Below, one piece after another: positions 16,671-25,473 of a DNA stretch of 44,343 nt (the stretch's first letter is position 1; each line of letters starts with the position of its first letter). Made by a program: the position numbers and the translations under genes. Source of the stretch: Pseudomonas sp. GM74 (GTDB lineage Bacteria > Pseudomonadota > Gammaproteobacteria > Pseudomonadales > Pseudomonadaceae); contig NZ_AKJG01000090.1 in NCBI RefSeq assembly GCF_000282455.1, positions 1 to 44,343 of the forward strand, read 5' to 3'. The notes beneath the pieces were generated by a model. The model worked only from the letters and a program-made list of their open reading frames with translations, made no database searches and had not been told where the DNA came from.

Positions 16671-17384
16671 TCAGGCACTGAACAGCTGGCTGATTTGTTC
16701 GGACAACGCGGCTACGTCCTTGGCCAGCAACCAGTCCAGCGTCAGGTAGACACCCGCGCAGACCAACGCAATCAGCGCCACGTAGAGCCAGAGGGGAACT
16801 TCATGGCGCAGCATTTGCGAGACCTGGTCGGGCAACGCCCAGTCAGGCGAGAGGGTCTTGGGCGTCTTGCGATAACGCGCGATGTCCTGGCCCAGGGTAT
16901 TGGCCAGGTAACGCAGTTGATCCTTTTGCCCGAGGCTGAACTTGCCTTCGAAACCCAGGGCCAGGCACAGGTGGTAGACCTCGAGCACATCGAGGTTCTG
17001 TTTGACGTCGCCACGCAGTGCATCGATTTTTTCGAAGAAGCCTTCGCCGGCCAGGTGCACGCCGAAATAGCGGAACTGCAACGGCTGCAATTCAAAGTGC
17101 CGGCGCAACTCGTTATCCCCGGAGCGCAACACGCTTTCATCGAGGAACGCACACAAGGCGTACTGGGTGTCCTTCACCTGTTCGACGCTGTAGTTGGCGC
17201 TGCGGGCATCGCGTTCCAGTGCCTTGAAGAAGGTGTCGACACTGACCTCGAAGGCGCTGACCGACGTCACTTGCCGGCCCTTGCGCACGATCAGCGCCAT
17301 GCTGATGAAGTCTTGCACCAGATCTTTGAGCGTCGGTTTTTCACGGGCGGCCGCAACGGCGCCTTGCAGTACGGCTTCGGTCAT
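16671..17384 (-). CDS. tssL: TssL (DotU), short form without OmpA domain
   Basis: A 237-residue DotU/TssL protein: a cytoplasmic helical hook domain (YALCAFLDESVLRSG, then YHLCLALGFEGKFSLG) and one C-terminal membrane segment (about 193-213, LWLYVALIALVCAGVYLTL). There is no peptidoglycan-binding domain after the membrane segment; in this cluster that domain is found on the second IcmF protein. TssL links the baseplate (through TssK) to TssM. Its ATG overlaps the tssK stop by 4 nt. Confidence 0.94.
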   Translation of the reverse strand: MTEAVLQGAVAAAREKPTLKDLVQDFISMALIVRKGRQVTSVSAFEVSVDTFFKALERDARSANYSVEQVKDTQYALCAFLDESVLRSGDNELRRHFELQPLQFRYFGVHLAGEGFFEKIDALRGDVKQNLDVLEVYHLCLALGFEGKFSLGQKDQLRYLANTLGQDIARYRKTPKTLSPDWALPDQVSQMLRHEVPLWLYVALIALVCAGVYLTLDWLLAKDVAALSEQISQLFSA

Positions 17385-18724
17385 TTGAGTACCGCCATCA
17401 GTTCAAGCTTGAGGTTGGTGAAGGCGCTGGGCGCGTAGAAAGAGATGGCCTGGGCGCTCATCATTCGTTCATACACCCGGCCATGGGGCTCGATGGAGAA
17501 GTAGTGATTGTCCAGTCGCACCGGAATCGCATTGGGCAGGCGGGTCGAGTGATTGAGGGTGACGCCGGGCATGGCGCTGTTGACCACCACTTCGATGTCT
17601 TCCGGCGAGCCGACCTTGAACGCCCGTGGCACCAGCTCCAGCAGGCTTGCACCCGGCATGTCGGCGTGCACGGAGATGTAGAAGTCCGCCTCGGCCAGCC
17701 GTGGGTCGTGCAACTGCCCTTGCCAGTAAGAGGGTTTGGTCTGGGTCAGGTTGATCACCACACACTGGTTCGGCACGACGTTGTCGAGCAGCACGCGAAT
17801 CATTTCATCGAGCTTGACCAGCGAGGCCGCCGGGTCGTGGTGGTCGTATTCGGGGATGTCGTTGAGCTGCGTATCCAGCGAGAACGTCAGCAAGCCGCCG
17901 GCGAGTTCGGCCAGGAACAGATACAAGCGCTCGGGGTGCAGGCGCGGATGCGCGAGCAGGTGCGCCAGGCTCGGGTGGGCACGGTTCACGGTGTTCAACA
18001 GCCAGAACAGGGTTACGTCGCTGGAGCCAAATTCGGCAATCTGGTCCGCGCGCTCGCGACGACGACCCGACAAGGCCTTGCTCTTGGATTGCAAGGCGCC
18101 GAGCAAACGCTTGCCCAGTCCGACCAGGGTGTCGTGGGTGCCCAGGTGCAGCGTCGGGTGCACGAAATGTCCGTCGAGGTTGAATCCGCCGATGTTGTTG
18201 CGCGACAGCCGGGCAATCGGGCACCAGGTGTAGCCATCGAGGTTGTCGCCGTCGATCAGCATCACCACGTTCAGGCGCAGGCTGGTGATTTCGTTTTCCA
18301 GGTCGCCTTCGTTGAGGTCCGGCAGGGTGTCGAACTGCTTGCGAAAGCGCCGCCCGGTCTTCTGCTCCTGGCCGTCCTCGACGTAATTGAGGCCGAATGG
18401 CTCGGGCAGTTTCAGCGCGGCGTAGACCTTCAGGTCGTTGCCCTTGAGCAGGTCTTTCAGGTCACGGGCCGCCGGCAGCGGGTCGTGCTGCGGTGCGTCG
18501 AACAGGCTGCCGTCGGGAAACACCAGCTTCAGTCGCTTGAGCTGCAGGGAGCCGGTGGCAAGGGCTTCCTCGTCCACTTCCAGCAACTGCACGCCCCAGT
18601 GAAAAGGCGTGTTGCGCAGGGTCGCCTGCGCCAGCTGATGCTGGTGGAACTCATCCTGATACTGGAAATGTTGTGGCAAAAGGAACATGCCTTCGGACCA
18701 CATCACCCGGCTTTGCTTACTCAT
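17381..18724 (-). CDS. tssK: TssK, T6SS baseplate-membrane complex connector
   Basis: A 447-residue TssK. The start MSKQSRVMWSEGMFLLPQHF is diagnostic: W-x-EGMFLxPQHFQ is the family signature, followed by YQDEFHQHQLAQ. The frame is open upstream to 19180, but that part lies antiparallel-frame within tssJ and reads as Arg-rich noise. ATG 18724 overlaps the tssJ stop codon (ATGA). TssK trimers attach the baseplate wedges to the TssL/TssM complex. The C-terminus ends in APSAFTNLKLELMAVLK, as expected for the family. Confidence 0.95.
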   Translation of the reverse strand: MSKQSRVMWSEGMFLLPQHFQYQDEFHQHQLAQATLRNTPFHWGVQLLEVDEEALATGSLQLKRLKLVFPDGSLFDAPQHDPLPAARDLKDLLKGNDLKVYAALKLPEPFGLNYVEDGQEQKTGRRFRKQFDTLPDLNEGDLENEITSLRLNVVMLIDGDNLDGYTWCPIARLSRNNIGGFNLDGHFVHPTLHLGTHDTLVGLGKRLLGALQSKSKALSGRRRERADQIAEFGSSDVTLFWLLNTVNRAHPSLAHLLAHPRLHPERLYLFLAELAGGLLTFSLDTQLNDIPEYDHHDPAASLVKLDEMIRVLLDNVVPNQCVVINLTQTKPSYWQGQLHDPRLAEADFYISVHADMPGASLLELVPRAFKVGSPEDIEVVVNSAMPGVTLNHSTRLPNAIPVRLDNHYFSIEPHGRVYERMMSAQAISFYAPSAFTNLKLELMAVLK

Positions 18725-19476
18725 TGAGCGCTTTCCAATAATGAATTCAATTTCGACTCCACGGCTTTTTCCGCGGAGGCACTCGCCTGGTCCTGGGCTT
18801 TCTGCACCACGGCGTCCTGCACGCGCTCGGTCAGCGTGGGTTCGGCCGGCTGGTCGGGCAGGGCGGCGGCTTTTGCGAGCTGCTCCTGGGTCTTGGGTTT
18901 GTCCAGCACGTCGACGCCACTGACAGCGGAGACCGTGTTGTTGTCCACCAGCACACGCAAGCCGTCGGAGGAGAACCAGATGCCGTCCTTGCGCAGGGAA
19001 TTGGCGTCGAACGCGACCTTCCAGCGGCTGTTCTCGTCGCTGCGGAAAAAAGCCGCGACGCCGACATAGCCTGCCGCCTTGTTCAGCGGCCACTTGTCGA
19101 CTTGCCCCATGCCCGGCAACAAGGTGATTTCGCGGTTTTCGATCAGGGTATTGCCGAGGGCCTTTTGCGGGTCGTCCCACAGCGAGTCGGCATCCACCGA
19201 CGCAAAGCGCTCCAGCGAAGTCAGCTGGTACACCCGCAACACCACCGAAAGCGGCTTGCCGGACGCGTCGGGATTGAGCTGGTTGCCGCCGTCGGACGTC
19301 AGGATGACCTTCTCGTTATCCTCGAACAGCATGTCGCCGGCCCAGGTATTGTCGACCCGCTTGCCGACCCGGTCGGTGACGCCGCAGGCGCTGAGTACCG
19401 TCATCATCGCCACCGCCGTCAGGCATTTGGCCAACGTCGTCCTCGCGGGACGCTTCCCTGAATATCTCTTGTCCAT
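18721..19476 (-). CDS. tssJ: TssJ outer-membrane lipoprotein
   Basis: A 251-residue lipoprotein from ATG 19476 (a GTG at 19482 is an alternative). The signal peptide ends in a lipobox VLSAC, making Cys31 the lipidated residue. The TssJ/VasD beta-sandwich domain covers about 40-190 (VVLRVYQLTSLERF, GYVGVAAFF). A C-terminal Gln/Ala-rich tail of about 60 residues, probably coiled-coil, extends beyond the usual domain and is longer than in compact TssJ proteins. The protein sits in the outer membrane facing the periplasm and binds TssM. It is 23 nt after clpV. Confidence 0.92.
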   Translation of the reverse strand: MDKRYSGKRPARTTLAKCLTAVAMMTVLSACGVTDRVGKRVDNTWAGDMLFEDNEKVILTSDGGNQLNPDASGKPLSVVLRVYQLTSLERFASVDADSLWDDPQKALGNTLIENREITLLPGMGQVDKWPLNKAAGYVGVAAFFRSDENSRWKVAFDANSLRKDGIWFSSDGLRVLVDNNTVSAVSGVDVLDKPKTQEQLAKAAALPDQPAEPTLTERVQDAVVQKAQDQASASAEKAVESKLNSLLESAQ

Positions 19477-19499
19477 GACCACTACCTGTTAATGCCCGA

Positions 19500-22103
19500 T
19501 CAGTTCAGGCGATAGGCGAAATCGCCGTCGCTGCCCAACTCGATGTTCAAACTCTGAATCGGTTTGTCCTGCGCCATGCGCTCCAGGACCCGTTGGGCCA
19601 GTTCCGGCATCAGGGTCTGGGACAAAATGTTGTCGATGTTGCGGGCGCCGCTGTCGACCTCGGTGCAGCGCGAGGCAATCGCCTTGACCAGTGCTTCGTC
19701 ATAGCTCAACTGCGCTTGATGATTGCGCTCGAAGCGCTGGCGGATGCGCGCAAGCTTGAGCGCGACGATGCGCTCGAGAATCGCGTCCTTGACCGGGTAG
19801 TAGGGGACGATGGTCAGGCGGCCGAGGAAGGCGGGCTTGAACACCTGGTTCAACTCGTCACGCAGCCCTTCGACGATGTCCTGCGGCGCCGGTTGCGGCT
19901 GAGCATTGAGGCACCACTGCATGATGCGGTCGGTGCCGGTGTTGGACGTGAGGATGATCACGGTATTGCGGAAGTTGATCTCGCGACCTTCGCCGTCATC
20001 CAGCACGCCTTTGTCGAACACCTGGAAAAACAGTTCGAGCACGTCCGGGTGGGCTTTCTCCACTTCATCGAGCAGCACCACGCTGTACGGCTTGCGTCGC
20101 ACCGCCTCGGTCAGCACGCCGCCCTCGCCATAGCCGACGTAGCCCGGTGGCGAACCCTTGAGGCTGGAGACGGTGTGGGCTTCCTGGTACTCGGACATGT
20201 TGATGGTGATGACGTTGCGCTCGCCGCCGTACAGGGTGTCGGCCAGCGCCAGCGCGGTTTCGGTCTTGCCGACGCCGCTCGGGCCGAGCAGCAGGAACAC
20301 GCCGATCGGTTTGTTCGGGTCTTCCATGCGGGCGCGGGAAATCTTGATGCGCTTGCCGATTTCGTGCAGTGCGTGGTCCTGGCCGAGCACCCGCTCGCCC
20401 AGCAACGCCGGTAGGCGTTGCACGGTTTCGATTTCGTCGCGCAGCATCTTGCCCAATGGAATGCCGGTCCAGCCGGAAATCACTTCGCCGATGGTCCCGC
20501 CATCCACCAGGGCATGCACCAGCGGTTGCTCACCCTGGACACTGGCCAGTTCGGCGCGCACCGCGGCAATCTCCTGGGCATCCGGCGCCTGTTGTTCCGG
20601 GTGGCTGAGGGCGCCGAGTTTTTCCACCAGTTGCAGCTCGCGTTGCCACTGTTGTTCGAGGGCGTCGCGGGTCTGCTGTTCGCTTTGCAGTTCGGTATTG
20701 AGGGCGGTCAGGCGCCGGGCGTGGTCGCTGCCTTTTGCGGCTTCCTGCTGCAGTACCGCGATTTCCGCCTGCAGGTTGTCGATCTGGCGTTTGCAGTCTT
20801 CCAGCGGCCCCGGCTGCGCCGATTGACCGAGGGCCACCCGGGCGCAAGCGGTGTCCAGCACGCTGACGGCCTTGTCCGGCAACTGGCGGCCGGTGATGTA
20901 GCGATTGGACAGGCGCACCGCCTGCACCAGCGCCTCGTCCATCACCGTGACCTTGTGATGCTCCTGCATCCTGGCCAGCAGGCCGCGCAGCATGTGGATC
21001 GCCTTGTCTTCGTCCGGCTCTTCGACCTTCACCACCTGGAAGCGCCGCGCCAGTGCGGCATCTTTCTCGAAGTACTTCTTGTACTCGGCCCAGGTGGTCG
21101 CCGCGATGGTGCGCAGTTCGCCCCGGGCCAGGGCTGGCTTGAGCAGGTTGGCGGCATCGTTCTGCCCGGCCTGGCCACCCGAGCCGATCAGGGTGTGCGC
21201 TTCGTCGATGAACAGAATGATCGGGTGCAGGCTGCGTTTGGTTTCTTCGATCACCGACTTGAGGCGGTTTTCGAATTCGCCCTTCACGCCGGCACCGGCC
21301 TGCAACAAGCCCAGGTCCAGGGTGTGGATGGCGACACCCTTGAGCACCGACGGCACGTCACCCTGGATGATGCGCAGGGCCAGGCCTTCGACCACGGCGG
21401 TTTTGCCGACGCCGGCCTCACCGGTGAGGATCGGGTTGTTCTGGCGGCGGCGGGTGAGGATGTCGACCATCTGCCGCACCTCGAACTCCCGGCCCAGCAC
21501 CGGGTCGATCCGGCCTTCGCGAGCGCTTTGCGTGAGGTTGATGGTGTATTGATCTAGGGCCGGGGTCTTGCCGTTGCCTTTTACCGTGCCGGCGCTGGCG
21601 ATGTCGGATGTGCCCAGCGGCTTGGCCTGTTTCGACTCGGCGCTGCTTTCCACCAGCGCGCCGAGGTTGACGCGCAAGTCGTCAGCATTGATTTTCTCAA
21701 GCTCGACGGCGCTGGCGACCACCACGCGGCGCAGTTCGTCGTCATCGAGCAAGGCTTGCAACAGATGACCGGTGCGGATCTGCGCCTGGCCGAACTCGAT
21801 GGACGCCAGGACCCACGCCTGTTCGATCATGCGGGTCAGGTGCGGCGACAGCGCCGGCGTGCGCGTATTGCCTTTCTTGAACGTCCCCAGTGCCGTCACC
21901 AGTTGCGCCTGCAAGCGTTCGGGCACCACGTCGTAATGACGCAGGATGGCCGGCAGGTCGTTGTCGTGGCTATCGAGCAACTGCAACAACAGGTGCTCGA
22001 TTTCGACATCGTAGTGGTGTTCCGACAGGCACAAGGCCGCGGCGCTTTCAGTGGCGGTGCGGCTGGTGTCGTTGAGCTTGGCAAACAGGGACTTCAGGTT
22101 CAC
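19500..22103 (-). CDS. clpV: TssH (ClpV), AAA+ sheath-disassembly ATPase
   Basis: An 867-residue ClpV. An N-terminal Clp-N helical domain (1-150) is followed by two AAA+ modules with Walker A motifs GEAGVGKT (228-235) and GPSGVGKT (607-614), and by FIDEAHTLIG (Walker B of module 1). ClpV recognises contracted TssB/TssC sheaths and unfolds them for recycling. The start codon is GTG (22103), overlapping the tssG stop by 4 nt (GTGA), so it is probably translated by coupling. No strong Shine-Dalgarno is seen. Confidence 0.96.
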   Translation of the reverse strand: MNLKSLFAKLNDTSRTATESAAALCLSEHHYDVEIEHLLLQLLDSHDNDLPAILRHYDVVPERLQAQLVTALGTFKKGNTRTPALSPHLTRMIEQAWVLASIEFGQAQIRTGHLLQALLDDDELRRVVVASAVELEKINADDLRVNLGALVESSAESKQAKPLGTSDIASAGTVKGNGKTPALDQYTINLTQSAREGRIDPVLGREFEVRQMVDILTRRRQNNPILTGEAGVGKTAVVEGLALRIIQGDVPSVLKGVAIHTLDLGLLQAGAGVKGEFENRLKSVIEETKRSLHPIILFIDEAHTLIGSGGQAGQNDAANLLKPALARGELRTIAATTWAEYKKYFEKDAALARRFQVVKVEEPDEDKAIHMLRGLLARMQEHHKVTVMDEALVQAVRLSNRYITGRQLPDKAVSVLDTACARVALGQSAQPGPLEDCKRQIDNLQAEIAVLQQEAAKGSDHARRLTALNTELQSEQQTRDALEQQWQRELQLVEKLGALSHPEQQAPDAQEIAAVRAELASVQGEQPLVHALVDGGTIGEVISGWTGIPLGKMLRDEIETVQRLPALLGERVLGQDHALHEIGKRIKISRARMEDPNKPIGVFLLLGPSGVGKTETALALADTLYGGERNVITINMSEYQEAHTVSSLKGSPPGYVGYGEGGVLTEAVRRKPYSVVLLDEVEKAHPDVLELFFQVFDKGVLDDGEGREINFRNTVIILTSNTGTDRIMQWCLNAQPQPAPQDIVEGLRDELNQVFKPAFLGRLTIVPYYPVKDAILERIVALKLARIRQRFERNHQAQLSYDEALVKAIASRCTEVDSGARNIDNILSQTLMPELAQRVLERMAQDKPIQSLNIELGSDGDFAYRLN

Positions 22104-23170
22104 AGGGAGACCCCATCAAAAGGAATGTGGAAGAGGGCACAACGGGATGGCCCGACGTCGGAGTCCGGGCGCTTGAGCCAGCCGAGCCAGCCCAGCGAAA
22201 CGTTGCCTTGGCGCCCCAGGCGGGCAACGGGCACGGCCCGGGGTTTGAGCCTGGGCGCGAACTGGAAGTCGAGTTCGGCTCCTACATAGAAACGCACCAG
22301 TTCCACCAGTTTCCGGTAGTCCTCGGTGCCTGGCTGGAAGCGTTGATAGTCGGCCAGCTCCAGTGGACCCATCTCGATGCGTATGCACGACTGATAGTCC
22401 CAGACCCGGTTGCCGGCGACGGCGCTTTGCCCGAGCACGGCGTTCTTGCGCCCCAGTTGCGTGCATTGGCCGGCGTCGAGTTTCAGCCAGCGACCGGCAA
22501 ACGGCTTGACCTTGAACGGCAGCGAAAAATAGAAGGCCAGCATCGCTTCCAGGTTCAGTGCGTTGCGCGGTTTCTGGGCGAACAGGCCGGAGAAATAGCT
22601 GAACAGTTCACGGCGCAGGGGCGAGCCTTGCCGGTCGAATTTCTGTTTCTGCGCCTCGGGGCCAAAACCCACCAGGTTGAGCAGGTAGCGATCGAAGTCC
22701 GAAGTTCCGTTGCGTTCGTACTCGATGTAGAACTTGTACTTTTGCCAGGCCTCGTAGAACAGCGTGGTCATGCGGTGCGAAAAAATGTCGAGGAAGGCAT
22801 GGGCCGCGTCATCGCGGTACTGGACGTGCCGCTCGATCAGCAGCTCGGTGTACGGGCGCGGCAACACACCCGAGGGCCCGACCAGGCCCATGAAGGTGAC
22901 TTGCATCTCGGACAGCGGCAGGCCGGCCACGGACACCTTGCCTTCACGCTCGAACTGCAGATCGCTGACTTCACTGGCCGGGAAGTTGAGCGACAGCTGG
23001 GAGCGAAAACGCAGAGGGTCTTCGTGCGGTCGGGTTTCCAGGTCCATGCGCCCGGTTCTGCTGTAATGCAGGCGAAGCAGGCGCACCAATTGGAAAAACT
23101 CGAATCGGTGCGGCTCAGCCCTTGCCTGGTCGATCAGACCAGGGGTTGATCGCCGGTTCGCGGTGGCCAT
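22100..23170 (-). CDS. tssG: TssG, T6SS baseplate subunit
   Basis: A 356-residue TssG. It has the family start FEFFQLVRLLRLHY and RSQLSLNFPASEVSDLQFE, and further FMGLVGPSGVLPRPYTELLI (about 90-110). TssG combines with two TssF copies in the baseplate wedge. It overlaps the 3' end of tssF by 37 nt and the start of clpV by 4 nt. Confidence 0.94.
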   Translation of the reverse strand: MATANRRSTPGLIDQARAEPHRFEFFQLVRLLRLHYSRTGRMDLETRPHEDPLRFRSQLSLNFPASEVSDLQFEREGKVSVAGLPLSEMQVTFMGLVGPSGVLPRPYTELLIERHVQYRDDAAHAFLDIFSHRMTTLFYEAWQKYKFYIEYERNGTSDFDRYLLNLVGFGPEAQKQKFDRQGSPLRRELFSYFSGLFAQKPRNALNLEAMLAFYFSLPFKVKPFAGRWLKLDAGQCTQLGRKNAVLGQSAVAGNRVWDYQSCIRIEMGPLELADYQRFQPGTEDYRKLVELVRFYVGAELDFQFAPRLKPRAVPVARLGRQGNVSLGWLGWLKRPDSDVGPSRCALFHIPFDGVSL

Positions 23171-24966
23171 TGGACGACTCTCTTTTCGCGCTGCAAGGTG
23201 CGAAGGGTTAATTGGGTAAAACTGTTCATGGTGCAGTACTGACCAAAGAAGTGATCGAGCACCATGCCGAACAGAAACACACCGCTGCCGGTGTATTGGC
23301 TTTCATCGAAATTGAGGGTGATGCCGACGCCGCGCACGAAGTTCGGCCGCGGGTGGCCGATGCGCGCAACCACCGGCTCGCTGCTCACCGAGACGATGCC
23401 GTTGATCTGTTTGCGCAGTGCCGACAGGTTGCGGTAGTTGTAGAGCGACAACAGCTCCAGCAGCACTTCGCGACCACGGGACACCAGCGACATATGGTTC
23501 AGCGACAGGTGCGAAATCAACCGCCAGATCACGCCGTTGCCCAGCGGCACGCGAGCGGTGGCGGTGGGTTTGCGCAGGCAACGGATGTCCTTGATCACCG
23601 AGTTGCCCGGGATAGTGAAATCGCCGCGCTCGCCACCGAAAGGCAACATCAGCGGCAGGTCGCGATTGCTGCAGGTCAGGCGGATGCTCAACGTATCGTT
23701 GTTGGCCTCCATCAGCCCCAGTTCTCGATCCACCACCCGGATAAACACGTTCGAGCCATCGCGCTGGCCGGTCTGTATGGCTCGACGCCGGGCAATCCAG
23801 AAGCTCTGGCCCGGGCCCTGATCGCCACGGGGCTCGAAAAACGGATGGCAAGTGCCCACCTGGTCGATGCTGCCCACCTTGCGCACGCGCCGGACGCGGT
23901 CAATGGACACCACTTCGGCCGAGCTTTGCAGGCGCACATCCGGCGTCACTGCGTACTCGTGCTGGGCGTGGGTCAACTTGATCGGCTCGGCCTGCTGGCG
24001 GAACAGGTTGATGATCGGCGTGCAATTGAGCTTGAAGTTATTGCGCCCGATGTTCTGCGTCAGGCGCGCCAGGCGGTCGCTCAGGTCGTAGTCGGAGAAG
24101 TAGAAATTGACCTCGACTTTCTCGACGTCCTTGCCCGCCAGAATCCGTGCAAAGCCCGACAGGTCGAAGAACATGAACTTGTCGGGGAAGGTGAAGTACT
24201 CGTGCAACAGGCGGTAACCGAGGAACGAGCGCTCGGAGTAATCCACCAGGCCCTCGTCCAGGCCATAGCCGACGGTTTTCAGCGCGTTGGCCGGCAGGGC
24301 GACTTCGCGGGTGCGGCCCTGATCTTCGAAGGTCAGCGTGGCCTTGGCCAGGTTGTTGAACAGCAGTTCGTACAGTTGCAGCATCAACGTGCTTTCGCCG
24401 TCGAGGAAGAACCGCAGGCGGTCCAGTTCCAGCTTGCCGAACATCACGTCGCCGGTTGCCACCAGGCCGATGCGCAAGCGCGCGACCAGGTCAGCGCTGT
24501 GGCCATTGAACGCCGAACGCTCCATCTCGATGAACGATGCCTGTTGCACCGCCACCGGCCACAGCTCGACCGGGTAGCAGGTGCGGAATTTACACACCAC
24601 GCCATCGATCGGGTTGGCACTGATTTCGGTATGCCGGGGCACACGGAAGGCTTCGGTGACTTTTTCCTGCTTGCCCAGGTTGAACTCGACGATCGACATC
24701 GACGGGGTAGGGCGCAGGTAGTGCGGGTACAGCACTTCGAGAAACGACTCGACGATTTCCGGCAATTCGTCATCGAGTTTTTTGTGCACCCGCGCAGACA
24801 GGAACGAGAAGGCTTCGATCAAGCGCTCGGTATGCGGGTCTTCGCAGTTATCGCCCTCGATGAGCAACCGCGAAGCGATTTTCGGATACTGGCTCGCGAA
24901 CTCCTGGCCCAAAAAGCGCAGGTGCGACAGTTCCTTTTCGTAATAGGGCAGCAGATCGTCGAGCAT
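23134..24966 (-). CDS. tssF: TssF, T6SS baseplate subunit
   Basis: A 610-residue TssF beginning MLDDLLPYYEKELSHLRFLG, the typical family start, followed by FASQYPKIASRL. ESFLEVLYPHYLRPTPSMSI is another family hallmark. With TssE, TssG and TssK it forms the baseplate wedge. The tssE stop and tssF start share one base (TGATG), showing tight coupling. Confidence 0.95.
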   Translation of the reverse strand: MLDDLLPYYEKELSHLRFLGQEFASQYPKIASRLLIEGDNCEDPHTERLIEAFSFLSARVHKKLDDELPEIVESFLEVLYPHYLRPTPSMSIVEFNLGKQEKVTEAFRVPRHTEISANPIDGVVCKFRTCYPVELWPVAVQQASFIEMERSAFNGHSADLVARLRIGLVATGDVMFGKLELDRLRFFLDGESTLMLQLYELLFNNLAKATLTFEDQGRTREVALPANALKTVGYGLDEGLVDYSERSFLGYRLLHEYFTFPDKFMFFDLSGFARILAGKDVEKVEVNFYFSDYDLSDRLARLTQNIGRNNFKLNCTPIINLFRQQAEPIKLTHAQHEYAVTPDVRLQSSAEVVSIDRVRRVRKVGSIDQVGTCHPFFEPRGDQGPGQSFWIARRRAIQTGQRDGSNVFIRVVDRELGLMEANNDTLSIRLTCSNRDLPLMLPFGGERGDFTIPGNSVIKDIRCLRKPTATARVPLGNGVIWRLISHLSLNHMSLVSRGREVLLELLSLYNYRNLSALRKQINGIVSVSSEPVVARIGHPRPNFVRGVGITLNFDESQYTGSGVFLFGMVLDHFFGQYCTMNSFTQLTLRTLQREKRVVQWPPRTGDQPLV

Positions 24967-25448
24967 CAGTTGAGGTTCTGCACTTTGTATTCCTGGGTGT
25001 TGACCTGCAGCACCGCGTCGAAGGACACCTGACGGGTGACGTCCTGCAGGCGCAGGACCGCGTCCACGCGAAAGGTCAGCATGCGTTGGCCGGTCTGTTG
25101 GGCAAGCAGTTGGACTTTGACGCTGCGAAAGCGCCGGTCGCCGACCGAGATCGCCTTCTCCAGTTGCCGCTGGATCAACAGACGATCCTTGGGGTCAAGC
25201 ACGCTGCGACTGGTGAAGTCCGGCATGCCGTAGTCGAGGATGGTGCCGCCCAGATTGACGAAACCTTCCAGGTCGTTGGCGACCAGGGACTGGCGGGTGT
25301 TGACCAGGATCTCGAGGTCGCGAACGATGCTGGCCTTGTAATCAGCCAGCGAACACAAGCGCTGCGATGACGCTTCGATGGACTGATGCGGACGATCGTC
25401 CAGCAACCGGTCCAGCAGTGATGGCAACAGCTTGTGTTGACTACTCAT
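24966..25448 (-). CDS. tssE: TssE, gp25-like baseplate protein
   Basis: A 160-residue TssE of the gp25 lysozyme-like family. It contains LLDRLLDDRP at the N-terminus, the conserved region LVNTRQSLVANDLEGFVNLG, and YGMPDF. It initiates sheath polymerisation at the baseplate. It begins 25 nt after tssC and shares one base with the tssF start. Confidence 0.93.
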   Translation of the reverse strand: MSSQHKLLPSLLDRLLDDRPHQSIEASSQRLCSLADYKASIVRDLEILVNTRQSLVANDLEGFVNLGGTILDYGMPDFTSRSVLDPKDRLLIQRQLEKAISVGDRRFRSVKVQLLAQQTGQRMLTFRVDAVLRLQDVTRQVSFDAVLQVNTQEYKVQNLN

Positions 25449-25473
25449 ATTGCCTCCCTGGCAATGCGCTCGA